The notes: a model not told the origin generated them from the letters alone. 64,000 nt of DNA from Chinchilla lanigera (GCF_000276665.1 NW_004955481.1:3778154-3842153), one strand, 5' to 3'. Positions 52,549-62,342 are shown, counted from the first letter of the stretch. Program-made: numbers and translations.

Positions 52549-52691
52549 CCAGGTGTAGTGTCGCATGTTTGTAATCCCAGCACTCTGGAGGCTGAGACAG
52601 AAGGATTGCTGTGAGTTCGAGGCTAGCCTGGGCTACATAGTAAATTTAAGACCAGCCTGAATTACAAAGCAAGACCCTGTCTCAAAAAAGA
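52549..52691 (+). mobile_element. B1-like SINE
   Basis: TSD aaaaagttaaagtaaca on both sides, inserted in the MIR relic. Confidence 0.95.
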
Positions 52692-52743
52692 AAAAAAAAG
52701 TTAAAGTAACACATCTAATAAATGCTAACATTAAGATAATACT

Positions 52744-52905
52744 CGCCAGGTGTGGTGGCGCATGCCTATAATCCCAGCACTTGGGAGGCTGAGGTAGGAG
52801 GATCGTTGCGAGTTTGAGACCAGCCTGGGCTACAAAGTGAGCTCAGGGCCAGCCTGAACTGCAGAGCGAGACCCTGTCTCAAAAAGACCAAAAAAAAAAA
52901 AGAAA
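52744..52905 (+). mobile_element. B1-like SINE, near consensus
   Basis: TSD aagataatact. Confidence 0.96.
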
Positions 52906-52990
52906 AAGATAATACTAAGTGCCAGAAAGTCTTGTTCCATTTTATTATAATTTTTTTCTCAGAAACTAAATTTTGCCTGTCTTTCAAAAT

Positions 52991-53046
52991 GTTGCTGCCT
53001 GGCAAGCATAAAGTCCTGAGTTCAATTTCCGATACCAATAATAATA
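52991..53046 (+). mobile_element. ID-like 3' fragment
   Basis: TGTTGCTGCCTGGCAAGCAT; (AAT)n tail. Confidence 0.85.
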
Positions 53047-53121
53047 ATGTTGCAGTAATTCACCTACATCCCAACTTGTATAAAATTATTTGATCAAATA
53101 ATTTATTAAGAGGAAAAAACG

Positions 53122-53278
53122 GAGCCAGGCATGGTGGTGCAGCCTGTAATCCCAGCTCTTGGGAGGCTGAGGCAATAGGATCACCATGAGGCCAGCCTGG
53201 GCTACATAGTTCAAGGCCAGTCTGAACTACATAGTGAGACCTTGTCTCAAAACAAACAAAAAAACAAATAAACAAAAA
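53122..53278 (+). mobile_element. B1-like SINE
   Basis: Short deletion in the first internal unit. Confidence 0.9.
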
Positions 53279-53551
53279 GTTAAAAACTGGCCCAAACTGG
53301 CCGCTTTTTAGCTTAAAGGTAAATCAGAGGGCAGTTAAATGTAGTTACATTGACTTCTTTTTTTTTTTTTTGAGATAAAGCCTCAAGAGATACTCCTGGC
53401 TCATTAACATTTTTACTAGGGTGTGATATATCAGTGTGCAAGGTACTTAGTAACCTGTACTTTTACTTATAGGCCAGATACTTACATTCTGAGCACTCTT
53501 CTACCTTTTATGGACCACTTAACTTTTTCACTAAGTAAGAAGATACAAGGG

Positions 53552-53708
53552 CCAGATGTGGTGGCGCATGCCTGTAATCTCAGCACTCAGGAGGCTGAGG
53601 CAGGAGGATCGCTGCGAATTCGAGACCAGCCTGGGCTACATAGTGAGCTCAAGGCCAGCCTGAACTGCATAGTGAGACCCTGTCTCAAAAAGACAAAAAA
53701 AGAAAAAA
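53552..53708 (+). mobile_element. B1-like SINE
   Basis: First of a B1-ID-B1 run. Confidence 0.94.
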
Positions 53709-53710
53709 AA

Positions 53711-53800
53711 GGCCAGGGATATACCTCAGTGGCACAAGCGCCTACCTGGCAAGTGCAAGGTCCCGAGTTCGATTCCCGGTGCCAAAAAAAAAAAAAAGAA
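53711..53800 (+). mobile_element. ID-like SINE, 'ccagggata' subfamily
   Basis: Inserted at the B1 tail; agaagatac flanks the whole pair. Confidence 0.93.
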
Positions 53801-53811
53801 GAAGATACAGC

Positions 53812-53930
53812 CTTCTGGGCATGGTGGCATACACCTGTAATCCCAAAACTCAGGAAGTTGAGGGGCAGGAGAATCATGCAGCATTCAAGGCCAAAATTAT
53901 ATACATCGAGACCCTGTCTCAAAAAAAAAG
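53812..53930 (+). mobile_element. B1-like SINE, one internal unit
   Basis: Diverged. Confidence 0.85.
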
Positions 53931-54209
53931 AAGGCACGCCTTACACTAAATTTCAGAACAAAAAAGTCTGCTTCCAGCACAAATGTACGGGTCTGATAGA
54001 GAAACAGAAATAATCTTTACTATATGACAGAATAGCTTAACTTTTTAAATGCTTGTAGACCCTCCATACAATGTTTTAATTCACTGTTTTTTAGAAGACA
54101 TGAGACTTCCTTAATGAAATTAAGTATCAACTTTCATAAAACAACTTCAAACACTTCAACCTAACAACAGAATATAATAGAATGGAACACTACAGGTTGT
54201 CTCTTACCT

Positions 54210-54416
54210 CCCAACCCTGCTCCTCCTACTTTTCCTACTCCCCATCCTGCCCCATACAGAAGACTGAACTCAGGACCTTTGCGCTGAGCTACATCCTCAG
54301 CCCTATTTCTATTTTTTAAATTGAGATAGGTTCTGGCTAAGCTGCTAAATTGTCCAGGTTGCCTTGGTGTTCCAGAGTGCAGGGATCACAGGTATGTACC
54401 ATCATGCCCAGCTCTC
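54210..54416 (-). mobile_element. Old ID+B1 dimer
   Basis: ATACAGAAGACTGAACTCAGG; GAGATAGGTTCTGGCTAAGC. Confidence 0.78.
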
Positions 54417-54513
54417 ACATTTTATAATAGAAATCTTGAAAAATATAAAAAATAATCCTTCCATGACTAGGTTCAGAAACCTAGTTGGCACTCTGTTTAA
54501 AGGAACAGTGTCG

Positions 54514-54600
54514 GGCTGGGGATATAGCTCAGCAGCACAAGTGCCTACCTGGCCAGCGCAAGGTACCGAGTTTGATTCCCAGTACCAAAAGATAAATTAA
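54514..54600 (+). mobile_element. ID-like SINE
   Basis: GGGCTGGGGATATAGCTCAGC; flanks aaaggaacag(t/g)gtc. Confidence 0.93.
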
Positions 54601-54782
54601 AAAAAATTAAAAAGGAACAGGGTCAATTTTATATAAGACTTGCCTGCGGAAATCACACTTTTTACAAAGAGTTTCACTCATACACGATCCTGAACTGATT
54701 AGCAACCCTTAACCAATATGTACCCAAAAAAATCCCAATTTCTGAAAAGTTATATTAGTACAACTGCAATTAATTAATACAC

Positions 54783-54950
54783 ACAGCCAGACCCAGTGCT
54801 GGTTCATACATACAATCCCAGCTACTCCAAGGCTCCAGTTCCAGGCCAACCTGAAAAACGTGGGGAGACCCTGTTTCAAAAAGATCTGGGGATGTAACTC
54901 AGAAGTAAAGTGTCCCCACGTTTGATCCAAAGTACCATACACACACACAG
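54783..54950 (+). mobile_element. Old B1+ID dimer
   Basis: Degraded; ends TTGATCCAAAGTACC. Confidence 0.75.
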
Positions 54951-55408
54951 AAGACATTCTTGATAACCAAAAAGAGATGTAAAATACTTGGTTATTTTAA
55001 TATACAAATCAGCCACATGCAAAAGACAACTTACTTCCAGGTAATATGAAGAACAGATTAATCTTTCTCTAATCTCAACTCAACAGTTGGCCCTTAGATA
55101 ACTTCTGGACTTACTAAGTATCCAAGTCTGTTAATAACCAGCAAATTATTAAATTATTTGTATCCAGTCTTTCTGGTATCCTATAATTAATCCATTTCTT
55201 TCTTATTTGTGGAATGACATCCTAACATCAGACCAAATACCACATACACATCTTGATAGAAATCTTATTTTTTATTAACATATTCAGTTGGTTGCCACGT
55301 CTACAGCTGTCAAAAAAATCCATATGATAGAAAATACAACAGTCATTTTCTACTTAATTCAACCCTGTTTTGGGTCTGTACACTGCTGCCTCTCTTAAGT
55401 CCTTTCAG
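54951..55408. other. Unique DNA, no gene seen
   Basis: No repeat or exon recognised. Confidence 0.5.
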
Positions 55409-55411
55409 AGG

Positions 55412-55488
55412 CCTGGGGATGTAGCTCAGTGGAAGAGTATTTGCCTTGCATGCAGAAGGCCCTGGGTCTGATCTCCAGCACAGCAAGG
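55412..55488 (+). mobile_element. Old ID-like SINE
   Basis: GCCTGGGGATGTAGCTCAGTG ... CTCCAGCAC. Confidence 0.87.
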
Positions 55489-55489
55489 A

Positions 55490-56120
55490 AAAACAAAAAT
55501 TCTCAGATTTTAAATTTATTTGAAATACTATCCTTTAGTTTGGAAGCAATGTTTTTTTTACTATCACGATAATCTCAGCCTATTAAAAGCCTCCAAACAA
55601 GTGATTCTTACAAATTCTTCCACGTATAAAACATAAGAATTATAACAAAATTAACAAATCAGATATCAGAATGCCAAAAATTAAGTCATTAAAAGAGAAT
55701 CCAGAGAAAGAGCCAGTTGTGAAAGAACAGGAAGTGATGTACAATGTCATTTTCTAGATGAACTATTTAGAAACATAAGAAGTGCCATACTCATCTGGAA
55801 TTAACCCAGACTAATCGCTCTCAGTATTCTCTTTCTGACAATGCCATCAGAGATCATCTGAAATAACCCTCAGGCAGCTTTTCTTTAATAATAAATTTAT
55901 CAAATTGATCATGCACACAATTTTAACACTTTTAGGCAATTCCTACTAGTTATGGAAAACAAAGTTTCTTTTTTGGTTATCCTGAAGAGTTGTACCTCTG
56001 AGTTCTAGTATGCTAGCATATATCAAATTGTTAACCTATACGGTATAAACATTCTGAAAGCTTGTAGTCTTAATTGATAAATTCTAGACAAAAAAAAAAA
56101 AAAAAAAAACAACGAAGAAA
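55490..56120. other. Repeat-poor DNA with a possible ancient amniote repeat
   Basis: 55,770-55,870 resembles an old amniote interspersed repeat (see findings). No exon seen. Confidence 0.45.
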
Positions 56121-56292
56121 ATGTCGGGCGTGGTGGCACACCATAATCCCAGCACTCGGGAGGCTGAGGCAGGAGGATCACTGCAAGCTCAAGACCAGCC
56201 TGGGCTACAAAGTGAGCTCAAGGCCAACCTGAACTACATAGTGAGACCCTGTCTCAAAAAGACAAAAAAACAAAACAAAACAAAACAACACA
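56121..56292 (+). mobile_element. B1-like SINE
   Basis: Last SINE before the promoter region; CGGGCGTGGTGGCACACC head slightly shortened. Confidence 0.94.
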
Positions 56293-57150
56293 TACCACTT
56301 GTTAGTAAAATAAGACAACTCATCTACAACATATTTTAGTCATTTCCATCACTTTGTGAAAAATTATTTAATGCTACCAATATTTACATGTGGAACATTT
56401 TTAAACCACTAGTATATCTAAACACTTGAAGGAAGAAAAGGTACTGGCGGCACATCTTAAGTCCTTTAAGACTTAACGACTTCTTTTTGTGCACAAAAGG
56501 CACTTAATAATTGTATTTATTTCCACTCTGAGGGCAAAACCAACAAGTACTACTGCAAATCAGATTATTTAAAAAAAATATATGACAGGAGGCAAAAGTG
56601 AAAAGTATGGCTACAGAACACAGACCCATTATAGTATAATTAAGCAGATTAGTTTACTATCCTGCATTTCCTTAAGAAACAGAGCACTGGCAACAGAAAC
56701 GATTGTAACCTGATCACTTTCAAAAAATTCCAATTTCAATATTCCACAAAGTAGTATTAACCTTAAAAATTCAGAGCCTAGGGGCAAATGTCCATCAGAC
56801 TGCCTCTCTGTATGTAATATTCTTCAATAATTTCTTCAAGAACTATAAAAGCGCCAGGAAGAAAAAAAGGGAAACTGAGAGGATACAAATTATTTTATTT
56901 GAATTCTAACGAAAATTCAAGCTGCTCAAAAAATGTCAATCCAGATATTTCTCTCTCTCAAAAGGAGGGAGCAAGACATCAAGTGTTCTAACAGGAGAAG
57001 GGTCCCCTCGAGAGGCCATGTCCCCCAATAATAACAACAGGAGCAGATACACTTCCCATGGACAGTTCAAGGGAAAAGTATTAACGGAACTGTTATCAAT
57101 TTAAAATCAAAGGAAAAAGAGTAACCTTTCCAAGGGAAGCGCCATTACAC
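56293..57150. other. Repeat-free flank of the CpG island
   Basis: About 860 bp with no interspersed repeat, unlike the rest of the window. Contains a palindrome cluster (56,457-56,498) and a TATAAAAG at about 56,846. Could be promoter-proximal regulatory DNA. Confidence 0.55.
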
Positions 57151-57741
57151 TTCCCTCTCCTGCTCTCCATCCCTCCGGTGTATACATGGGTCTGTGTGAG
57201 AAGAAACTGCCTCGGACTTCTGCAGCACTGCAGTAGACTAGAGGTTGAGGAAGGGGGAAGGGAAGGGGGAGAGAACGGCTTCCATCACCCCCACAGAAGA
57301 GGGATACAGACTTCCTGCGGGGGAGGGGGTGGGAGCGCCCCGGCTACCTACTCCCTTCCCAAGTCTCCTTCCCCAAGAACACAGTACACAGACACTACAA
57401 AGGAGGAGCGAGTGGAGGGACCGGACGAAAGGGACCTCGCGCTTTCACATCGGGGTGCACCTCAACCCAGGCTCGCAAGGAGGGCCACACCTTCCTTGAA
57501 ACATACCCTTCCACCACCCCTTCCGGTGACCCTCAGGAAAAAGGAATGTAATTGCTCCCGCTCCTCAAAACACAGGGCACCCAGCTCACCGGCTTCTCCA
57601 CCCCACCCACAGACCCACAGACCCTCCTGCGTGCTTCCCCCACCCTGCCCTCACATCCCTTCTTTCACACAGAGGCCTCGGGGGGCCGGGTTTCCCCGCC
57701 CCCCTCCATGCCTCCCTCTCCCAAAGCAGAGGTGCCCTTAC

Positions 57742-57972
57742 CCTTTCGCCGACAGGTCTGGGGCGGAGCAGGCAGCCCCCCGCAGAGCTCCGACGGCCGT
57801 TACGCTGGAGCGCGAGGAGTGAGGAGGAGGGGGCCCGGAGACACACCGTCCCCCCCCCAGCCCCTGCGAGCCGCCCAGCCCAAGCTCTGCGACAAGGGGC
57901 GGGGGGGGGGGGATAAGGGGACGACGGGGGTCGAGGAGGCGCCCTTAGAGCTCGGGCTCAGCTAAGATGGCG
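57742..57972 (-). other. Candidate reverse-strand first exon
   Basis: Reverse strand shows CGAAAGG followed by GTAAGGGC at 57,742/57,741, a good 5' splice site downstream of GC-rich, UTR-like sequence. No start codon context is convincing, so the exon would be non-coding. The upstream edge is arbitrary. Confidence 0.25.
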
Positions 57973-57991
57973 CGGGGAAGTGTCGGGAGCA

Positions 57992-58024
57992 GCCGCCGCC
58001 GCCGCTGCCGCCGCCGCCGCCGCC
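57992..58024 (+). repeat. (GCC)11 trinucleotide run, one GCT
   Basis: Eleven triplets. Would read as polyalanine or polyarginine forward, and CGG in reverse, typical of 5' UTRs. Confidence 0.95.
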
Positions 58025-58542
58025 TCGGGGGAACCGGCCTGGGCCTCGGCCGCTTCCCGTCTTCACACAGCCGAGGCCCTCTCGGTCCCCCGCCGCGGCC
58101 CCTCGGCGGGCGGGCCCACGCGCAGCCCTCCGCCACCACCACCACCCCTGGGAAGGGGGCGCTCACAAAGGGAAGAGAGGCCGCGGGCCGGCCGGCGGGC
58201 GGCGGGGCGGGGTCCCCAGGGGCCGGGAGGCCTCCAAGGTTCTAGGGTGCTTAGCGCTCTCGGCCCGCGAAGGGCGCAGGACGAGCGGGACCCCTCCTCT
58301 CTCCTCAAGCAGGCAGCGACACCGACTCACTCTCTTTGCCACCCTCCCTCTCTCCCTCCGAGCCCTGAAGCCACAGAGCCCGGCCGCTGCCCAGGTTCCC
58401 CCCCTTCCCCAACACCACTCCCCTCCTCCCGACAGTCATCCCAGTCTCCGATCTCGCGAGGTTTCCTGCCTGACAGGCCCGACCCTGCGCGAGACACGAC
58501 TGCGTGCCCGCGCGTCCTCACAAGAACGCGCAGATCCTTTCT

Positions 58543-58596
58543 GTGGGCGGAGTAGCTCGGGTGGGCGGAGTAGCTCGGGTGGCCGGAGTCCTACGC
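58543..58596 (+). promoter_or_regulatory. 18-bp tandem GC-box repeat
   Basis: GTGGGCGGAGTAGCTCGG at 58,543-58,560 and 58,561-58,578, perfect, plus a degenerate third copy (58,579-58,596). Each unit carries one Sp1-type GGGCGG. Confidence 0.9.
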
Positions 58597-58909
58597 TCCG
58601 TCCAGCCCCGCCTCACTCCAGCTCGGCGAGCTCCTACGCCACGCGGGCGTCAGGTGCATTCATTTCGCCTGTGAAATAAGACGAGCTTATCTGCACTTCC
58701 CCAGTTTCCCACTTGTAAGGCGTCAGCCCCTCACAATCCTATGGATGTAAAAGTTTACCCTAAAATGTGCAAGGTCGCATTCCTACACACCACTTAGTGG
58801 AACTCAGAGGTAAACTGGGTTTGCGAGATTCTAACCGTTAATAGTAAATTTTTGGAACAACTGGGAAATTACAGATCTAAGCTGCCCTGTATATTGGTGG
58901 TGGTAGGAT

Positions 58910-59012
58910 GAGGGGGCCCGGAGACACACCGTCCCCCCGCAGCCCCTGCGAGCCGCCCAGCCCAAGCTCCTGCTCTCCATCCCTCCAGTGTATACATGGG
59001 TCTGTGTGAGAA
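58910..59012 (+). repeat. Permuted duplicate of CpG-island DNA
   Basis: 58,910-58,969 copies 57,827-57,887 and 58,967-59,012 copies 57,157-57,202, in the order opposite to the source. The junction shares ctc with both. Few differences from source, so recent. Confidence 0.93.
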
Positions 59013-59142
59013 TGATGAGAACATTTGGAACAAGAGCAACAAAGTAAAGACTTCAAGGATCTAATACAAAGAAGTAGAACTTTTCTTTTTGTAGGTGAAA
59101 AAAGGTTATGAGGGAAAGTCCCTTTAATGTTTCTTTCCTTCT

Positions 59143-59315
59143 TCTTCCTTTTTTTTTTTTTTTTTTTTTGTTTTTTTTGAGACAGGGTCTCCCTGTGCAG
59201 TTCAGGCTGGCCTTGTGCTCACTTCGTAGCCCAGGTTGGTCTCCAACTCACAACAATCCGCCTGCCTCAGCCTCCCAAGTGCTGGGATTACAGGTATGTG
59301 CCACCACGCCCGGCC
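59143..59315 (-). mobile_element. B1-like SINE
   Basis: TSD ccctttaatg at both sides. Confidence 0.94.
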
Positions 59316-59383
59316 CTTTAATGGTTCCTACTCATGGAATCTTCAAATGTGCCCAAAGCGGAAACATAAAAAATCGTGGGTCT

Positions 59384-59578
59384 TGCTAGGTAGGGTGGTT
59401 CACGCCTATAATCCCAGAGACCTGAGAGAATGAAGCAGAAAATGCAAATTAGAGGCCTCCCTGGGTAACTTTGTAAGACTTTGTCTCAAAATTAATAATA
59501 ATAATGGCTAACGATGTATCTCAGTTGTAGAGAGTCCTTGGGTTCAATCCCTTGTACCAATATAAATAAATAAACAAA
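59384..59578 (+). mobile_element. B1+ID dimer
   Basis: GGCTAACGATGTATCTCAG starts the ID half. Confidence 0.8.
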
Positions 59579-59694
59579 TAATCGTGGCTCTTTAGCCAAC
59601 ATAACTGACATAAATCTATTTTGTGAGTTTTATGAGCAAAATTTACTTTGAAGAAACAGTTTGCTTTGGAGCAGTGATCTGAAATTTCAGAGTC

Positions 59695-59859
59695 AGGCGT
59701 GGTGGGGCACCCCCGTAATCCCAGTGCACGCCTGTAATCCCAGCACTCGGGAGACTGAGGTAGGAGGATTGTTGTGAGTTCAAGACCAGCCTGGGCTACA
59801 AAGTGAGCCCAAGACCAGTTTGAACTGCATAGCGAGACCCTGTCTCAAAAAGACAAAAA

Positions 59860-59893
<34 letters not shown>
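59695..59893 (+). mobile_element. B1-like SINE with duplicated head and (AAAT)n tail
   Basis: The CACGCCTGTAATCCCAG block occurs twice; tail of about ten AAAT units. Confidence 0.93.
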
Positions 59894-59894
<1 letters not shown>

Positions 59895-60235
59895 GCTCTG
59901 TGCTCCAGGGAGATGTACACATTTGTTCTCAACACTCTTTCTTGTAATAACACTCTGACTCTGTGAGTCAGTTGGTCCTCTTTTTGCCTATATTGTTCAT
60001 CGTTTGCCATTGGTAATGGTCCCTCAGCACACAAAAACATGCCCTAGTTGTTCCTTGGAGAGGAGAGATGGGTTACTGTCTTCAACTCTCTTTCCCTTTA
60101 CAGCCAAGCATCTTGGAAGAGTCGTGGGTCTTCTCATCTCCACTGCAACTGATCTTGCAAAGATCAAAAGTGACCTTGTTTGCTACAGCTAGTGATGTCA
60201 TTTAATCCTTTTCTTCCTGTCATCTGCAATATGTT
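59894..60235 (+). repeat. L2/CR1-type LINE relic
   Basis: 60,100-60,190 codes for KHLGRVVGLLIS followed by AKIKSDLVC, positioned like the reverse-transcriptase stretch of L2/CR1 (KLLERVV then TALLKVTNDL). Frame decayed. Confidence 0.55.
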
Positions 60236-60403
60236 AAAACTTCCATTTTGAAACTGGCTTTTCACCACCACTCAAAACCGATTTTCATTCCTTCTTGCCT
60301 GGCAGACCCCTCTTTTCTACCCAACACTCAAAAAACACTTTTTTCTACCCCCTCCAATTCTGATCTGTCCAGTGAGAAATTGTTACAGCAAAATGTTCTC
60401 TTT

Positions 60404-60482
60404 TAAGGGTTGGGGAGGGTGGCATATGTGCTAAGCATGTAGAAAGCCCTGAGTTCAATCTGCAGCACCACATCCAATCCCT
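60404..60482 (+). mobile_element. Old ID-like SINE
   Basis: AGGGTTGGGGAGGGTGGCATA ... TTCAATCTGCAGCACC. Confidence 0.78.
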
Positions 60483-60498
60483 CAAAAAAGAATGTTCT

Positions 60499-60583
60499 TG
60501 GGCCGGGGATATAGCTCAGCAGCACAAGCACCTGCCTGGCAAGCGTAAGGTCCTGAGTTCAATTCCTGTACCAAAAAAAAAAG
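60499..60583 (+). mobile_element. ID-like SINE, 'ccagggata' subfamily
   Basis: Flanks a(a/g)aatgttct / agactgttct. Confidence 0.92.
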
Positions 60584-60606
60584 ACTGTTCTCCTATGTCT
60601 AGTTAT

Positions 60607-60698
60607 TTCACACATTGTAGAGTGGAAAGAGATTCAGCTTTCCCATAACATTTTCACACATTGTGAGTAGAAAGAGATTCAGCTTTCCCGTAACATTT
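60607..60698 (+). repeat. 46-bp tandem duplication
   Basis: Two copies starting ttcacacattg, each with agagattcagctttccc; a few differences between copies. Confidence 0.92.
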
Positions 60699-60831
60699 TT
60701 ATAGAAATTTTCAAAAATATACAAAAGGACTTTACCAGTTTTATTTCACCTCTTTCCCAAAAATTTTCCCCACCATCCTCTCAGAGTATTTTTAAGTAAA
60801 CTTCTTATAAACCACCATAATATTTTATTTG

Positions 60832-61167
60832 TACAGTGGTACCTCGATACTCATCACTAATGGGTTCTGAGAGGCCCCAAGAGTTCCAAATAATTCTTTT
60901 AGCTCGAAACAGTAGCAAGGCACAAGGCAATGGAAACTGGCAAGTTCTACTTTGTGGGTCAAGTACCAAACAAATAAACAAGTACCAGGACAAAATGTTC
61001 ATGTCAAAATGTGTTGAGTTCTTGGGCTATGGATACAGCTCAGTGGTACAAGTGCCTGCCTGGTGCGCACAAAGGTCCTGAGTTCGATTCCCGGTACCAA
61101 AAACAAAATGTGTTGAGTTCCAAATTCGACAACTTTCAAAGCAGTCAAGTACCAAGTTATGACTGTA
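60832..61167. mobile_element. Mariner/Tigger-like DNA transposon fossil
   Basis: Ends are imperfect inverted repeats: TACAGTGGTACCTCGATAC at the left, and at the right the reverse complement of TACAGTCATAACTTGGTAC. About 250 bp once the SINE is removed, so non-autonomous. Family name not certain. Confidence 0.6.
61021..61103 (+). mobile_element. ID-like SINE in the DNA transposon
   Basis: TSD aaaatgtgttgagttc on both sides. Confidence 0.95.
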
Positions 61168-61455
61168 GGTACTTCAATATGTATTTCTAACAAAGTCTTC
61201 CATTATAACACCTTTACAAAAAATTGTAAATTCCTTAATATTATTTAATACCCAATCTATAGTCAGTTTTTCCTGGTAACTTCCAAAATGCCTTTTACAG
61301 TTCATTTACCTGAATCAGGTATTTCACATTTGTTTCAATGCTCATATTTCCTGTAAACTCCTAGTAAGTCTAAGGTTTTGAATGTATTTAGAGCTAACTT
61401 GTTTTTGCAAGAATCTTGTATGAGTTATGTTTTTATATCTGCTACCACCCTGTTC
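61168..61455. other. Unique DNA, no gene seen
   Basis: No exon or repeat recognised. Confidence 0.5.
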
Positions 61456-61545
61456 TTTCTTTCTTTCTTTCTTTTTTAGGCAGTACTAGGGATTAAACAC
61501 AGGGCCTTTGCACTGAATTAAATCCCAGTTCATTTTTTATTTATT
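61456..61545 (-). mobile_element. ID half of a dimer split by a B1
   Basis: (TTTC)n then CAGTACTAGGGATTAAACAC ... AATTAAATCCCAG; B1 half at 61,722-61,835. Confidence 0.78.
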
Positions 61546-61561
61546 TTTAAATAGTGTGTTG

Positions 61562-61721
61562 AGCTGGGCATGGTGGCGCACGCCTGCAATCCCAGCACTT
61601 GGGAGGCTGAGGCAGGAGAATCGTTGCAAGTTTAAGGTCAGCTTGGGCTACAAAGTGAGCTCAAGACCAGCCTGAACTGCATAGCAAGACCCTGTCTCCA
61701 AAAGGTTAAAAAAAAAAAAAA
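61562..61721 (+). mobile_element. B1-like SINE inserted between dimer halves
   Basis: Near consensus; 'atagtgtgttg' / 'atagggtgctg' flanks. Confidence 0.93.
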
Positions 61722-61835
61722 GATAGGGTGCTGCTATATTGCTAAGTTAAGCAGGGTGGTCTCAAATTTGTTATCCTCCTGCCTCTGCCTCCCAGAGTGC
61801 TGGAATTTCAGCTTTGAGCCATCAAGCTAGGGCCT
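61722..61835 (-). mobile_element. B1 half of the split dimer
   Basis: GATAGGGTGCTGCTATATTGC ... GCCATCAAGCTAGG. Confidence 0.78.
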
Positions 61836-61915
61836 GCACCATTCTTTAACTTACCTCCACCTTTCCCATAAATATTAGTTCCATTCCTCCCTATTTCCCC
61901 AGCACAAAAAGAATT

Positions 61916-61997
61916 TTTTTTCAAAGCTGGAGATAAAACCCAGGACTTTGCAGATTCTAGAAAAGTGCTCCATTCCTGAGCTACATCCACATCCCTA
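61916..61997 (-). mobile_element. Old ID-like SINE
   Basis: TCAAAGCTGGAGATAAAACCC ... CTACATCCACATCCC. Confidence 0.75.
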
Positions 61998-62106
61998 AAG
62001 AGAATCTGAAGGGACCCTGACTGGCTGGCTTTCTTTCTTTCTTTTATTTAATTCTGAATTTGTGCCTGTGCTCTGGTGCTGATAGGACTCCCTTCTCTCT
62101 CTCTCT

Positions 62107-62203
62107 TTTTTTTTTTTCTTTTTTTTTTTTTGATACCGGGAATCAAACTCACAACCTTGTGCTTGCCAGGCAGGTGCTGTGCCACTGAGCTAAATCCCCA
62201 GCC
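62107..62203 (-). mobile_element. ID-like SINE
   Basis: cccttctc(t/a) both sides; preceded by (TC)n. Confidence 0.92.
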
Positions 62204-62237
62204 AGTCCCTTCTCAGATCTCAAATTCTTCAGATTTC

Positions 62238-62342
62238 TCTTCCTCCTCTTTCCCTCTCTCGCTCTCTCTTTCCCTCTCTCTCTTTCCTTCTGCCTCTCCC
62301 TCTCTGCCTCTCTTACACTCCCAGATACACACACACACACAC
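62238..62342 (+). repeat. (CT)n and (CA)n pyrimidine-rich tract
   Basis: CCTCTTTCCCTCTCTCGCTC units then CACACACACAC. Confidence 0.93.

Larger units (their letters stand above)
57200..58650. promoter_or_regulatory. CpG island, probable promoter/first exon of an unidentified gene
   Basis: The only long GC- and CpG-rich stretch in the window. Motifs: AAGATGGCG (YY1-type) at 57,964-57,972; GGGGCGGAGC (GC box) near 57,763; TCTCGCGAG (one base short of the BANP site) at 58,452-58,460; two tandem GGGCGG boxes at 58,543-58,578. A (GCC)n run lies at 57,992-58,024. The long reading frames here are those expected of GC-rich DNA and match no family I know. Direction of transcription is not settled: the YY1 site reads forward, but the best 5' splice site reads in reverse (57,742/57,741). 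Confidence 0.85.

Noticed and set aside
53423..54013. 196-codon frame
   Set aside because: Runs through a B1-ID-B1 cluster; its amino acid strings (RPCLKKTKK and similar) recur at every B1 in the window.
56846..56853. TATAAAAG as a TATA box
   Set aside because: Single AT-rich match about 350 bp outside the CpG island with no other core-promoter support.
57178..58555. Long GC-rich frames of 137-214 codons in the CpG island
   Set aside because: Stop codons are rare in GC-rich DNA. The products are proline/arginine/alanine-rich with no known domain. The polyalanine frame lacks an ATG (it starts at GTG).
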